Shown: one piece after another, positions 26,961-35,606 of the stretch | How the letters are laid out: every line of letters begins with the position of its first letter | How positions within the stretch are numbered: position 1 is the stretch's first letter | Assembly: GCF_014083985.1 (NCBI RefSeq) | Contig: NZ_CP046907.1 | Coordinates: forward strand, 3,944,501 to 4,008,500 | From: Streptomyces sp. SCUT-3 | GTDB lineage: Bacteria > Actinomycetota > Actinomycetes > Streptomycetales > Streptomycetaceae | Reading direction: 5' to 3' | DNA length: 64,000 nt | Program-made: the position numbers and the translations under genes | Notes under the pieces: model-generated | Told to the model about the DNA's origin: nothing | The model's database searches: none | What the model saw: only the letters and a program-made list of their open reading frames with translations

Positions 26961-28271
26961 TCAGGTGACGACGGGCGCCGGGGGCCGCAGCCGGTCGAGG
27001 TCGACGACCTCGGCCATCCGCCGGTAGCCGGCGTCGCTGGGGTGCAGGTGGTCGCCGCTGTCGTACGCGGGCAGCAGCCGGTTGGTGCGGTTCGGGTCGC
27101 GCAGCGCCAGGTCGAAGTCCACGACCGCGTCGAAGACCTGCTCGTTGCGGATCTGCCGGTTGACCTCCTGGCGCACGGCCTCCAGCCGCGGGGTGAAGCC
27201 CCGGTGGCCCCCGAAGGGGGTGAGGGTGGCGCCGACGACGCGCAGGCCGCGCTCGTGGGCCAGGGCGGTGATCTCCCGCAGTCCCCCGACGATCGCGTCG
27301 GGGTCGGTCTGGTGCGGGACCTTGAGGATGTCGTTGATGCCCAGCTCGACGACCAGGGTGGCCGCGCCGGTGCGGGACAGGGCGTCGGACTCCAGCCGGT
27401 TGAGGCCGCTGACGCCGTTGCCCGGGGAGCGCGGGGGCGCGTCGCTGAGGATCCGGTTGCCGCTGATGCCCTGGTTGAGCACGCCCATGCGGGGCGCGTC
27501 CTTCTCCTGGAGCAGCCGGGCGGCCAGGAAGTCGGTCCAGCGGTGGTTGGCGCCCGCGGTGGAGGTGATGCCGTCGGTGATGGAGTCGCCGAGGACGACG
27601 ACCGCGCCCTCCGCGTCGCGGCTCCACACGTCCACGGCGGTGACGTAGCGCCAGTACGGGCTCTGCTCGGTGAACGCCGTGCCGGTGGTGTCGGCGGCGT
27701 GGTCGCCGTGGGCCAGGTAGGACGTCTGCCGGGCGAACGGGTGGTAGGTCACCGGGCCCGACGGGGTGGGCGAGTAGGTGGTGACCAGCAGGTCGGCCGA
27801 GTCCGGCACGTCGATCCGGACCGGGTCCGAGACGGCGGTCTCCCCGGCCGGGAGGGTGACGGTCGCCTTGTTGCCGAAGGTCAGCCTGCGCATGGTGCCG
27901 GCCGCGGGGACCGGGCTGCTCGGCGCGGAGGCCACGGCCACCGTGGCGCGGCTGATCACCAGCGGCAGCGCGCCGTACTGGTTGGACAGGTGGATCCGGG
28001 CCGAGGAGCCGCCGACGCTGACGTGCACCACGTTGCGTATGGACATGTCCGGGTAGCCGTCGTCGGTGTTCGGTTCGGCGGAGACGGCCGAGGCGGACCA
28101 GGTGCCCGTCCAGGCGCCGCTGGAGGCCTGCTCGGCCGGCGGGCGCTTCGCGCCGTTGGCGGAGTGCAGCCGCCCCCCGGGGCCGTCGGTGCCGACGAGG
28201 GCGAGGGTGGTGACGAGGATCACCGCCGAGACGAGAGCGGCGAGCAGGGCATAACCCGCTTTCCTGGCCAT
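26961..28271 (-). CDS. Secreted SGNH/GDSL hydrolase
   Basis: 436 aa. N-terminal anchor or signal (about 5-26, GYALLAALVSAVILVTTLAL). A beta-sandwich-like region with TGTWSASAVSAEP and YLAHGDHA follows. The SGNH esterase domain has VVVLGDSITDG (block I Ser), NQGISGNRI (Gly/Asn), VELGINDI and DHLHPSDAGYRRMAE (Asp-His). The family hydrolyses esters of lipids or polysaccharides; the substrate here is unknown, and the location is extracytoplasmic. ATG 28271 is chosen because the signal peptide begins there. Confidence 0.9.
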   Translation of the reverse strand: MARKAGYALLAALVSAVILVTTLALVGTDGPGGRLHSANGAKRPPAEQASSGAWTGTWSASAVSAEPNTDDGYPDMSIRNVVHVSVGGSSARIHLSNQYGALPLVISRATVAVASAPSSPVPAAGTMRRLTFGNKATVTLPAGETAVSDPVRIDVPDSADLLVTTYSPTPSGPVTYHPFARQTSYLAHGDHAADTTGTAFTEQSPYWRYVTAVDVWSRDAEGAVVVLGDSITDGITSTAGANHRWTDFLAARLLQEKDAPRMGVLNQGISGNRILSDAPPRSPGNGVSGLNRLESDALSRTGAATLVVELGINDILKVPHQTDPDAIVGGLREITALAHERGLRVVGATLTPFGGHRGFTPRLEAVRQEVNRQIRNEQVFDAVVDFDLALRDPNRTNRLLPAYDSGDHLHPSDAGYRRMAEVVDLDRLRPPAPVVT

Positions 28272-28578
28272 GCGGTGCTTCTTCCCCTCGAACGGACGTG
28301 GCCGGAACGGCGCCGGCGTGCGTGGCATGGGTCGTACCGGCTGTCCCCGGTCCCTGCTCCATGATCCCATGGGTCTGCGGGGGAGGTCCGGGGGCGTGGA
28401 GCGCGCCCCGGGCGGCCGAGTACTTCCCACGTACTGGTTCGGACGCAGGCGCAGGCCGGTTCGTTCCGGGGAACAGGTGTGGCGTGGACAATACGCGGGT
28501 TGGGCGGACGGGCCGGGCACGGCCGGCGGGGCCCACGGGAGACGCTTGCGGGGCCGACCGGGTGACGGGAGGTCGGGT
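28272..28578. other. Divergent interval SGNH hydrolase / DUF445
   Basis: 307 bp without a gene. A 23-bp direct repeat of CCGACCGGGTGACGGGAGGT type begins at 28554 and recurs at 28586, bracketing the DUF445 start codon. Promoter boxes could not be fixed; TTCCGGGGAACAGGTGTGG and TGGACAATACG near 28470-28500 form a plausible promoter area. Confidence 0.4.
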
Positions 28579-28608
28579 GTGAGAGCCGACCGGGTGACGG
28601 GGAGTCGG
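28554..28608. repeat. Imperfect 23-bp direct repeat across the DUF445 start
   Basis: 28554-28576 and 28586-28608 differ only in the GGAGG/GGGAG part. The first copy includes the ribosome-binding site GGGAGGT. Confidence 0.75.
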
Positions 28609-29916
28609 ACGGGGGGCCGGGCTGCGGACGCCGGTGCCGGCGCGGCGCCGGGGCCGTTCCGCCCGGGCGGCGACGCGGCGGACGAGGAGCGGCGGCGCGG
28701 GGTGCGCCGGATGAAGGCGATCGCCACCGGGCTGTTCCTCCTGGCGACGGTGGTCTACGCGCTGGCGCACTGGGCGGAGACCGCGGGTGCCGGGCCCTGG
28801 GCGGGGTACGTCGCGGCGGCGGCCGAGGCCGGCATGGTCGGCGCGCTGGCCGACTGGTTCGCCGTCACCGCCCTGTTCCGCAGGCCCCTGGGGCTGCCGA
28901 TCCCGCACACCGCGATCATCCCCACCAAGAAGGACGTGCTCGGCCGCAGCCTCGGCGACTTCGTGGGCGAGAACTTCCTGTCCGAGGAGGTGGTCCGGCA
29001 GCGGCTGCGGGCGGTCGGGATCGGCGCCCGGCTCGGCGCCTGGCTGTCCCGGCCCGAGCACGCCGACCGGGTGACGGAGCAGGTGGCCGCCGCGCTGCGC
29101 GGCGCGCTCACCGTGCTGCGCGACTCCGACGTCCAGGCCGTCGTCGGGGAGGCGATCAACCGCCAGGCCGGGGCCCGCGAGGTCGCCCCCGCGCTGGGCC
29201 GGATGCTGGAGAAGGTGGTCGTCGACGGCGGCCACCACCGGGCGGTGGACCTGGTCTGCACACGGGCCGAGTACTGGCTCATGGAGCACGAGGAGTCCGT
29301 CATGACGGCGGTCGCCGGCGGTGCGCCCGGCTGGACCCCGCGGTTCGTCGACCGGAAGGTGGGCGAGCGCGTCTACAAGGAGCTGCTGCGCTTCGTCACC
29401 GAGATGCGCCACATGCCCGACCACCCGGCCCGGCAGGCGCTCGACCGCTTCCTGACCGACTTCGCCGCGGAACTGCGCTCCGACCCGGGGACGAAGGCGC
29501 GGGTCGAGCAGCTCAAGTCGGACCTGCTGGCCCGCGACGAGGTGCAGGACCTGATCGAGTCGGCGTGGAACGCGGTGCGCACCACGGTGGTCGCCGCGAC
29601 CGAGGACCCGGGCAGCCAGCTGCGGCTGCGGGCCCGGGACGCGCTGCTGTCGCTGGGCGGGCGGATGGCCGGCGACGAGCGGCTGCAGGGCAAGGTCGAC
29701 GGCTGGCTGGAGGACGCGGCCACCTACGTGGTGACGACCTACCGCGACGAGATCACCTCGCTGATCACCGACACCGTCGCCGGCTGGGACGCGGACCACA
29801 CCTCGCGCAAGATCGAGATGTACGTCGGCCGCGACCTGCAGTTCATCCGGATCAACGGAACGGTGGTCGGAGCCCTGGCCGGCCTGCTCATCCACACGGT
29901 CTCCGAACTGCTCTGA
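28579..29916 (+). CDS. DUF445 family membrane-associated protein
   Basis: 445 aa. A short disordered N-terminus is followed by one membrane helix (about 45-65, MKAIATGLFLLATVVYALA) and the DUF445 motif GALADWFAVTALFRRPLGLPIPHTAIIP with KKDVLGRSLGDFVGENFL. A long helical body ends in a second hydrophobic tail (RINGTVVGALAGLLIHTV). The family is widespread with no assigned biochemistry. GTG 28579 with GGGAGGT 5 nt upstream is preferred to earlier in-frame codons. Divergent from the SGNH gene. Confidence 0.88.
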   Translation: MRADRVTGSRTGGRAADAGAGAAPGPFRPGGDAADEERRRGVRRMKAIATGLFLLATVVYALAHWAETAGAGPWAGYVAAAAEAGMVGALADWFAVTALFRRPLGLPIPHTAIIPTKKDVLGRSLGDFVGENFLSEEVVRQRLRAVGIGARLGAWLSRPEHADRVTEQVAAALRGALTVLRDSDVQAVVGEAINRQAGAREVAPALGRMLEKVVVDGGHHRAVDLVCTRAEYWLMEHEESVMTAVAGGAPGWTPRFVDRKVGERVYKELLRFVTEMRHMPDHPARQALDRFLTDFAAELRSDPGTKARVEQLKSDLLARDEVQDLIESAWNAVRTTVVAATEDPGSQLRLRARDALLSLGGRMAGDERLQGKVDGWLEDAATYVVTTYRDEITSLITDTVAGWDADHTSRKIEMYVGRDLQFIRINGTVVGALAGLLIHTVSELL

Positions 29917-30088
29917 CGCCGGCGTCCCGCGCGGCCGTCCGGCGCGGCGGGTGCCCGGGCCCGGCGGGCGGCGGGGACCGGCCGGGAACCGTCCGCCGCC
30001 GTCCGTCGTCGTCAGGGTGCGGGCCCCGCGCACCGGGGCCGGTCCGGCCGTCCGGCCGGGAAGCACGACGAGCGGGGGAGGGGCGCGG

Positions 30089-30427
30089 ATGCCGTACGGC
30101 GGTGGGTGCCTCCCGGTGCCGCGCGCGTGGCTGCCGCCGGCCCTGCGGGCACGCGCGGGCGTCCTCCTCGTGGCCCTGTTCGCCGGCCTGCTCCTCGCCC
30201 AGAACGGCACGGGCACCGTGCTGGCCGCTGCTGCCGCCGGTGCGGTCGTGGCGGCTCTGGCCCTGTGCGGTGCCGTCGCGGCACGCCTGGCCCGGCCGGT
30301 GCCCGCGGCGCGGGTGCGCACCGCCTTCCGCGACCGTGAGCGCCGCACCGCGTTCCTGCCGCAACGCGACCCGGACGCCTCGGGGCGCCCGCGTCCCAGG
30401 GCTCCCGGGCTCCCGCCCCGCCGGTGA
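30089..30427 (+). CDS. Small two-helix membrane protein (DUF6412-like)
   Basis: 112 aa. Two hydrophobic segments (about residues 24-42 and 48-68) between basic flanks, then a charged C-terminus RVRTAFRDRERRTAFLPQRDPDASGRPRPR, reminiscent of the DUF6412 proteins that precede a yidC paralogue in Streptomyces. I am fairly but not fully sure of that family. GGGGAGG lies 8-10 nt before ATG 30089. The 112-bp gap to yidC suggests one transcript. Confidence 0.7.
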   Translation: MPYGGGCLPVPRAWLPPALRARAGVLLVALFAGLLLAQNGTGTVLAAAAAGAVVAALALCGAVAARLARPVPAARVRTAFRDRERRTAFLPQRDPDASGRPRPRAPGLPPRR

Positions 30428-30539
30428 CGAGGGGCGCCCCGGCCCGGCCCGACCCGACGGTCCGGCCCGTCCGGCCCTGCCCGCCTCCCGCACCGGCCGC
30501 GGTCCACCACCGGTTCGACGAGACCCCCGGGGCTTTCGC

Positions 30540-31385
30540 ATGTCCTTCTCCGCACGACTCCTTTCCCTCCTGACCGACTTCTCCGAGACGCTGACCCCGC
30601 TGCTCGGCGCCTCCGCCACCGCCGCGGCCGTCGTGCTGGCCACCGCCGCGGTGCGGCTGGCCCTGCACCCGCTGGCGCGCGCCGCCGCGCGCGGCGAGAA
30701 GGCCCGGGCCCGGCTGGCCCCGAAGGCCGCCGCCGTGAGCGCCGCGCACGGCGGCGACCCGGAGCGCATGCGGCGCGAACTCACCGCCCTGTACGCGAAG
30801 GAGGGCGCCTCGCCGCTCGCCGGCTGCCTGCCGGTGCTCGTGCAGCTCCCGGTGTTCTTCCTGATGTACCGGGTGTTCTCCTCGGCCGAAGTGGACGGCC
30901 GGGCCAACGCACTCCTGCGGGACTCGCTGCTCGGCACCCCGTTGGGGGCGCGCTTCGCCGACGTGGCCGGCACGCCGCAGCAGGCGGTCTTCTGGGTGCT
31001 GTTCGCCGTGCTGGGGGCCGTGGGGCTGTGGTCCTTCCTGCGGGCGAGGAAGGCGGCCGCGGGCGCGGCGGGCGCGACGGAGGCCACCGGTGCGGCGGGC
31101 ACCTCCCCGGGCCGCCGGCCCGGCCGGGGGCGGGCCGGGGCCCGCGTCTCCGGGCAGGGACGGCCCGGGTCCGGGGCCGGGCGGCCCGTCGCGGGTGCTC
31201 CCGGCGCAGGGGTGGGGGCGGGACTGGCCCGGGCGCTGCCGTGGCTGTCCTTCGGCACGCTGCTCACGGCGGCGGTGGTGCCGCTGGCCGCGGGCCTGTA
31301 CCTGGCCACCGCGGCAGTCTGGACCGCGGCGGAACGGGCCCTGCTGCACCGGGGGACCGCGGAGGCCGGCGCCCGCCCGGAATGA
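30540..31385 (+). CDS. YidC/Oxa1-type membrane insertase (second paralogue)
   Basis: 281 aa. YidC core: helix 1 near 20-45, the coiled cytoplasmic hairpin MRRELTALYAKEGASPLAGCLPVLVQLPVFFLMYRVFSS (described by its L-x-x-LYAKEG and GCLP-LVQLPVFF motif), and later helices at about 135-155 and 225-265. An inserted low-complexity Gly/Ala/Arg stretch (about 160-215) separates the helices. It inserts small membrane proteins; the housekeeping yidC normally lies near oriC with rnpA, so this is the extra copy. ATG 30540. Confidence 0.88.
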   Translation: MSFSARLLSLLTDFSETLTPLLGASATAAAVVLATAAVRLALHPLARAAARGEKARARLAPKAAAVSAAHGGDPERMRRELTALYAKEGASPLAGCLPVLVQLPVFFLMYRVFSSAEVDGRANALLRDSLLGTPLGARFADVAGTPQQAVFWVLFAVLGAVGLWSFLRARKAAAGAAGATEATGAAGTSPGRRPGRGRAGARVSGQGRPGSGAGRPVAGAPGAGVGAGLARALPWLSFGTLLTAAVVPLAAGLYLATAAVWTAAERALLHRGTAEAGARPE

Positions 31386-31421
31386 GCGTCCCCGCCGCCG
31401 GCGGGGACACTCCCGCGGACC

Positions 31422-31913
31422 TCAGTCCTGTTCCAGGTCCTCGCCGAGGAACTGCTCCAGCGCCTCGACGACCAGGGCGTGGTCGTCGGCCTGGCGGAGG
31501 CCGGAGACGGCGACCGAGCCGACCACGCCCACCCGGTGGATCCGCAGGGGGAACGCCCCGCCGTGCGCGGCGTAGGCGCCGGGGTCCAGCCGGGAGGACT
31601 CCTCGAAGGTGGTGCCCCTGGCCACGAAGCGCCGGCCGACCAGGTAGGAGGAGGCGGCGTACCGCTCGACCACGCGGTGCTTGCGCTCCAGCCAGGCGTC
31701 GTTCTCCGCGGAGGTGCCCTCCAGGGCGTGGTGGAACAGCAGCTGGGCGCCGCGCCGGATCGCGACGGCCACCGGCAGGCCGCGTCCGCGGGCCGTGTCG
31801 ACGAGGAGGAACCCCAGGCGCCAGGCGTCGTCGTGGGTGAAGCGGGACAGGACGAGCCTGCGCTCCTGCTCCTCGAGCTCGGCGAGCAGCGTCTCGACGG
31901 GGGTGTCGCTCAT
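31422..31913 (-). CDS. UPF0303/heme-degrading-domain (DUF336-like) protein
   Basis: 163 aa. Pattern: EEQERRLVLSRFTHDDAWRLG, VAVAIRRGAQLLFHHALEGTSAEND, WLERKHRVVERYAASSYL, and the close AHGGAFPLRIHRVGVVGSVAVSGL. This is the UPF0303 family, annotated as heme-degrading domain proteins by fold; the biochemical role is uncertain. The ATG overlaps the stop of the upstream oxidoreductase by 4 nt (ATGA), so the two form an operon. A role in the same sugar or small-molecule pathway is inferred. Confidence 0.88.
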   Translation of the reverse strand: MSDTPVETLLAELEEQERRLVLSRFTHDDAWRLGFLLVDTARGRGLPVAVAIRRGAQLLFHHALEGTSAENDAWLERKHRVVERYAASSYLVGRRFVARGTTFEESSRLDPGAYAAHGGAFPLRIHRVGVVGSVAVSGLRQADDHALVVEALEQFLGEDLEQD

Positions 31914-32986
31914 GCTCCGGCCTCCAGGGCGATCGTACGGCCCTCGGCGGCCGAGCGGCGGGCCGCCTCCAGCACGCGCAGGGCGGCCACGGCCTCGTGC
32001 GGGGCTACCGGGGCGGGGGAGCCGGTGCGCAGTGCGGCGGCCACGGCGCGGTAGTACGCGGGCCAGTCGCCGTCGGCGGTGGGCACGGGTTCCGCGTCCC
32101 CGTCCGTGCCGAGCACGCCCCAGGCCGCCTCCGGCTCCGCGCCCCAGCGGGCGCCCGGGGACGGGCGCAGTCCCTCGCGCAGCGCGGCCTCCTGGGGGTC
32201 CAGTCCGTGCTTGACGTAGCCGGCCCGGCTGCCCAGGACGCGGAAGCGCGGCCCGAGCCGTGCGGTGGTGGCGCTCATCCACAGGTGGGAGCGGACGCCG
32301 TTCTCGTGCTGCACGGCGACGAAGGCGTCGTCGTCGGCCTGTGCCCGGGGGCGGCGCACGTCCAGTTCGGCGTAGACGCGGGCCGCCGGGCCGAAGAGGG
32401 CGAGGGCCTGGTCGACCAGGTGGCTGCCCAGGTCGTACAGGAGGCCGCCGATCTCGTCGGGGTCGCCGGACTCGCGCCAGCCGCCCTTGAGGTTCGGGCG
32501 CCAGCGCTCGAAGCGGGACTCGAAGCGGTACACCTCGCCGAGGCCGCCGTCGGCCAGGAGGCGGGAGACGGTCAGGAAGTCGTTGTCCCAGCGGCGGTTC
32601 TGGAAGACCGAGAGCAGCAGGCCGCGGGAGTCGGCCAGCGCGGCCAGCTCCGCGGCCTCCGCGGCCGTGCCGGCGAGCGGCTTGTCCACCACCACCGGCA
32701 GGCCGGCCTCCAGGGCGGCGCGGGCCAGCGGCACGTGGGTGCGGTTGGGGGAGGCGACGACGACGAGGTCCAGTTCCCCGGCCCGGGCCAGCAGTTCCTC
32801 GGGCCGGGCGGCGAGCCGCACCCCCGGGTGCTCGGCGAGGGCCTGCTCGCGGCGCGCGGGGTCGCCGGTGACCACGGTGTCGAGGACCAGGCCGTCGGTG
32901 GCGGCCACGAGCGGGGCGTGGAAGACCGAGCCGGCCAGGCCGTAGCCGACCAGGCCGACGCGGAGTGCCGGGGTGCTGGTGTCCAT
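31910..32986 (-). CDS. Gfo/Idh/MocA family oxidoreductase
   Basis: 358 aa NAD(P)-dependent dehydrogenase. Rossmann motif VGLVGYGLAGSVFHAPL (about 10-26), DLVVVASPNRTHVPLA, the catalytic-loop Lys in VVVDKPLAGTAAEA (about 97-110) and GGLLYDLGSHLVDQAL (about 185-200). The family oxidises sugars, inositols and related compounds; YdgJ-type members are closest by motif. It is divergent from a ROK regulator across 55 bp that hold a 27-bp inverted repeat, so probably inducible by a sugar. Confidence 0.9.
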   Translation of the reverse strand: MDTSTPALRVGLVGYGLAGSVFHAPLVAATDGLVLDTVVTGDPARREQALAEHPGVRLAARPEELLARAGELDLVVVASPNRTHVPLARAALEAGLPVVVDKPLAGTAAEAAELAALADSRGLLLSVFQNRRWDNDFLTVSRLLADGGLGEVYRFESRFERWRPNLKGGWRESGDPDEIGGLLYDLGSHLVDQALALFGPAARVYAELDVRRPRAQADDDAFVAVQHENGVRSHLWMSATTARLGPRFRVLGSRAGYVKHGLDPQEAALREGLRPSPGARWGAEPEAAWGVLGTDGDAEPVPTADGDWPAYYRAVAAALRTGSPAPVAPHEAVAALRVLEAARRSAAEGRTIALEAGA

Positions 32987-32991
32987 GCCCC

Positions 32992-33018
32992 CACTTAAGC
33001 AACGCTGTTGCCTAAGTG
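32992..33018. promoter_or_regulatory. 27-bp near-perfect operator between the oxidoreductase and ROK genes
   Basis: CACTTAAGCAAC-GCT-GTTGCCTAAGTG has 12-bp arms with one mismatch and a 3-nt centre. It lies 5 bp from the oxidoreductase start codon. TTGCCT (33008-33013) in the right arm could be the -35 of the ROK gene. It is very probably the ROK binding site, repressing both genes. Confidence 0.75.
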
Positions 33019-33029
33019 CAAGCGGCAGG

Positions 33030-33035
33030 GACAAT
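33030..33035 (+). promoter_or_regulatory. Candidate leaderless -10 box (ROK gene)
   Basis: GACAAT ends 6 nt before GTG 33042 and lies 16 nt after TTGCCT. GGGGGA before the GTG is too close for a normal ribosome-binding site. Confidence 0.4.
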
Positions 33036-33041
33036 GGGGGA

Positions 33042-34148
33042 GTGACCATCGGACCCAACGGCGCCAACCTCCTGGCGCTGCGCAGCCACAACACCGCCCT
33101 CGTCCTGGACCTGCTCAGGGCCGCCACCGCCCAGGGAGGCCCCGGCCTGGGCCGGCGGGCGCTGGCGGAACGCACCGGGCTGACCCCGCAGGCGGTCAGC
33201 AAGATCGTCGCCCGGCTGCGGGACGAGGGGCTGGTCGCCGAGGCCGGGCGCGGCGCCTCCACCGGGGGCAAGCCGCACACGCTGCTGCGCCTGGCGGCCG
33301 GGGCCCGGTACGCGGTCGGCGTCCACCTGGACCGCGACGAGCTGACCGTGGTCCTGGCCGACCTGACCGGCGAGCCGGTCGCCCTCCGCAGCGGGCCGTT
33401 CGACTTCGGGGACGCCCCGGACCGGGTGCTGGACGGCGTCGCCGGACGGGTGCGGGAGGTGACGGCCGGCACCGGCCGCGAACGGCTGCTCGGGGTGGGC
33501 GTGGCCTGCCCCGGCCCGCTGGACCACTTCGAGGGGGTGCTGCGCCGGGTCGTGCGGCTGCCGCAGTGGGACGGCTTCCCCCTGCGGGACGCCCTCGCGG
33601 CCCGCCTGGGCCTGCCGGTGGTGCTGGACAAGGACACCAACGCCGCCGTGCTGGCGGTCCCGGCCGGCGCGGGGAGCGGCTCGTTCGCCTACCTCCACCT
33701 GGGCACGGGGCTGGGCGCCGGGCTGGTGCTCGACGGGGAGCCGTACCGCGGCGCACGCACCGGCGCGGGCGAGTTCGGCCACCAGACGGTGCAGCTGGAC
33801 GGGCCGGTGTGCGGGTGCGGCAACCGCGGCTGCCTGGAGGTGCTGTGCCTGGCGGCCGTGGCGGCGGGGGACCACGTGCGCGCGGCCCGGCTGATGGGCA
33901 CCGGCGCGGCCGACCTGGTGCGCCTGCTCGACCTCGACCGCTTCGTGCTCGGCGGCCGGGTGGTCGGGGCCCGCCCGGAGCTGTTCGCCGCCGAGGTGGC
34001 CGGCGAACTGGAACGGCGCGGGACCCCGGTGCCGGTGGAGGCCGGCCCCGCCCGCCCCGCGGCGGTGGCCGTCGGCGCGGCGGCGCTCGTGCTGGGCCCG
34101 TTCTTCGGCGCGCGGACGCCGCGGCCGCCCGCGGTGTCCGCCGGTTAG
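33042..34148 (+). CDS. ROK family transcriptional regulator
   Basis: 368 aa. Winged helix (about 10-75, RALAERTGLTPQAVSKIVARL), then the ROK sugar-kinase-like domain with LLGVGVACPGPLD, LDKDTNAAV, YLHLGTGLGAGLVLDG and the zinc motif CGCGNRGCLE. After the zinc motif the protein jumps quickly to LMGTGAADLVRLLDLDRFVLGG, so the usual helical segment there is shorter than normal. Divergent from a Gfo/Idh/MocA dehydrogenase and presumably its repressor. Tail Pro-rich. Confidence 0.9.
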   Translation: MTIGPNGANLLALRSHNTALVLDLLRAATAQGGPGLGRRALAERTGLTPQAVSKIVARLRDEGLVAEAGRGASTGGKPHTLLRLAAGARYAVGVHLDRDELTVVLADLTGEPVALRSGPFDFGDAPDRVLDGVAGRVREVTAGTGRERLLGVGVACPGPLDHFEGVLRRVVRLPQWDGFPLRDALAARLGLPVVLDKDTNAAVLAVPAGAGSGSFAYLHLGTGLGAGLVLDGEPYRGARTGAGEFGHQTVQLDGPVCGCGNRGCLEVLCLAAVAAGDHVRAARLMGTGAADLVRLLDLDRFVLGGRVVGARPELFAAEVAGELERRGTPVPVEAGPARPAAVAVGAAALVLGPFFGARTPRPPAVSAG

Positions 34149-34151
34149 GGT
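34146..34151 (+). promoter_or_regulatory. Candidate -10 box for the NagD-like gene
   Basis: TAGGGT overlaps the ROK stop codon and lies 43 nt before GTG 34195, which has its own GAGGAG. No -35 assigned. Confidence 0.3.
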
Positions 34152-34194
34152 GTGCTGGTACGGCCCCACGAACCCCAGGGTGAGGAGCGGACCA

Positions 34195-34974
34195 GTGTCG
34201 GAGCGCAAGCCGGTCGAGTCGTGGCTGACCGACATGGACGGGGTGCTGATCCACGAGGGCGTCCCGATCCCGGGCGCGGAGCAGTTCGTCAAGCGGCTCC
34301 GCGAGTCCGGGAAGCCCTTCCTCGTCCTGACCAACAACTCGATGTACACGCCGCGCGACCTGCACGCCAGGCTGTCGCGGATGGGCCTGGACGTGCCGGT
34401 GGAGTCCATCTGGACGTCCGCGCTGGCCACCGCGAACTTCCTGGAGGACCAGCGCCCCGGGGGCACCGCCTACGTCATCGGCGAGGCCGGCCTGACCACG
34501 GCGCTGCACGACATCGGCTACATCCTCACCGACACCAACCCCGACTACGTCGTCCTGGGGGAGACCCGCACCTACAGCTTCGAGGCGCTCACCAAGGCGA
34601 TCAGGCTGATCAAGGACGGGGCGAGGTTCATCGCCACCAACCCCGACGAGACCGGCCCCTCGACCGAGGGGGTGCTGCCGGCCACCGGCTCGGTGGCCGC
34701 GCTGATCACCAAGGCCACCGGTGTGCGGCCGTACTTCGTCGGCAAGCCGAACCCGCTGATGATGCGTGCCGGGCTCAACCAGATCCAGGCGCACTCCGAG
34801 AGCAGCGCGATGATCGGCGACCGGATGGACACCGACGTGCTGGCCGGCATGGAGGCCGGCATGGAGACCGTCCTGGTGCTCACCGGGGTGACCCAGCGCA
34901 ACGAGGTCGAGCGCTTCCCCTACCGCCCCTCCCGGGTGGTGGACTCCATCGCGGACCTCGTCGACCGCATCTGA
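34195..34974 (+). CDS. HAD-IIA family hydrolase (NagD-like phosphatase)
   Basis: 259 aa. HAD motif I in WLTDMDGVL (nucleophile Asp13), motif II in FLVLTNNSMYT (TNN), motif III Lys in VGKPNPLMM and motif IV in AMIGDRMDTDVLAG. The C2-type cap between motifs II and III is typical of NagD/4-nitrophenylphosphatases acting on nucleotides or small sugar phosphates. GAGGAG 7 nt before GTG 34195. It lies 46 bp after the ROK gene, but a shared role is unproven. Confidence 0.93.
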   Translation: MSERKPVESWLTDMDGVLIHEGVPIPGAEQFVKRLRESGKPFLVLTNNSMYTPRDLHARLSRMGLDVPVESIWTSALATANFLEDQRPGGTAYVIGEAGLTTALHDIGYILTDTNPDYVVLGETRTYSFEALTKAIRLIKDGARFIATNPDETGPSTEGVLPATGSVAALITKATGVRPYFVGKPNPLMMRAGLNQIQAHSESSAMIGDRMDTDVLAGMEAGMETVLVLTGVTQRNEVERFPYRPSRVVDSIADLVDRI

Positions 34975-35030
34975 CCGCCCGGGCGACCGCCTGACCGCCC
35001 GGGCGGCCGCCCGGGGCCGTCCCCGGGCGC

Positions 35031-35606
35031 TCACCCCCGCCCGGACGGCCCGCCGTCGTGGCCCGGTCCGCCGGCCCGTCCCGGCCCGTCCGGGCCGGTC
35101 CGCTGCCCCGGCACGGTGTGTGCGGCGGCCGCCCCCGGGACGGGCAGGCGGGCGGTGAAGCGGACCAGCACCGCGCCGTCCCGCGCGTGGTGCACCTGCA
35201 CGTCCTCCAGTCGCACCCCCTCCGCCGCCGCCGACAGCTCCCGGGACAGCTCGCCCGCGGCGCGCGCCCGGGTCACCGGGTCGCCGACGCAGCCGGAGGA
35301 GGGGAGGTCGAAGCCGTAGTCGGTGACGGTGACCGAGCAGCGGGGGCCGTCCACTCCCAGGGCCACCCGGTACCGGCGGGCGCAGCCGTGCGCCAGCAGG
35401 TGGGCGCAGGCCAGGCCCGTGGCGCGGGAGATCCGGGCGCCGTGCGCGGAGCCCGTCCCCAGGGCTTCCAGGGCGGCCCGGGTCATCCGTGCGGCCAGTT
35501 GGTCGCTGCCGGGGGCGCGGCCCAGGGAGAACGCCCAGGACAGGTCGGCCGGGGCCGCGGGGCGGCCGGCCGGCGGCGGGGGGAAGGAGGAGGCGAGCTT
35601 CGCCAT
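35031..35606 (-). CDS. Hypothetical protein, possibly degenerate HATPase/anti-sigma-like
   Basis: 191 aa. I do not recognise the family with certainty. The middle (about 40-165) reads like the small actinomycete ATP-binding proteins related to RsbW: a helix with ATGLACAHLLAHGCARRYRV, a strand SVTVTDYG, then a late RLEDVQVHHARDGAVLVRFTARL. The N-box Asn and G1 motif are not evident, so ATP binding is doubtful. The C-terminus is Gly/Pro-rich. Upstream is a BldD-like inverted repeat at 35761-35782. Confidence 0.55.
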   Translation of the reverse strand: MAKLASSFPPPPAGRPAAPADLSWAFSLGRAPGSDQLAARMTRAALEALGTGSAHGARISRATGLACAHLLAHGCARRYRVALGVDGPRCSVTVTDYGFDLPSSGCVGDPVTRARAAGELSRELSAAAEGVRLEDVQVHHARDGAVLVRFTARLPVPGAAAAHTVPGQRTGPDGPGRAGGPGHDGGPSGRG

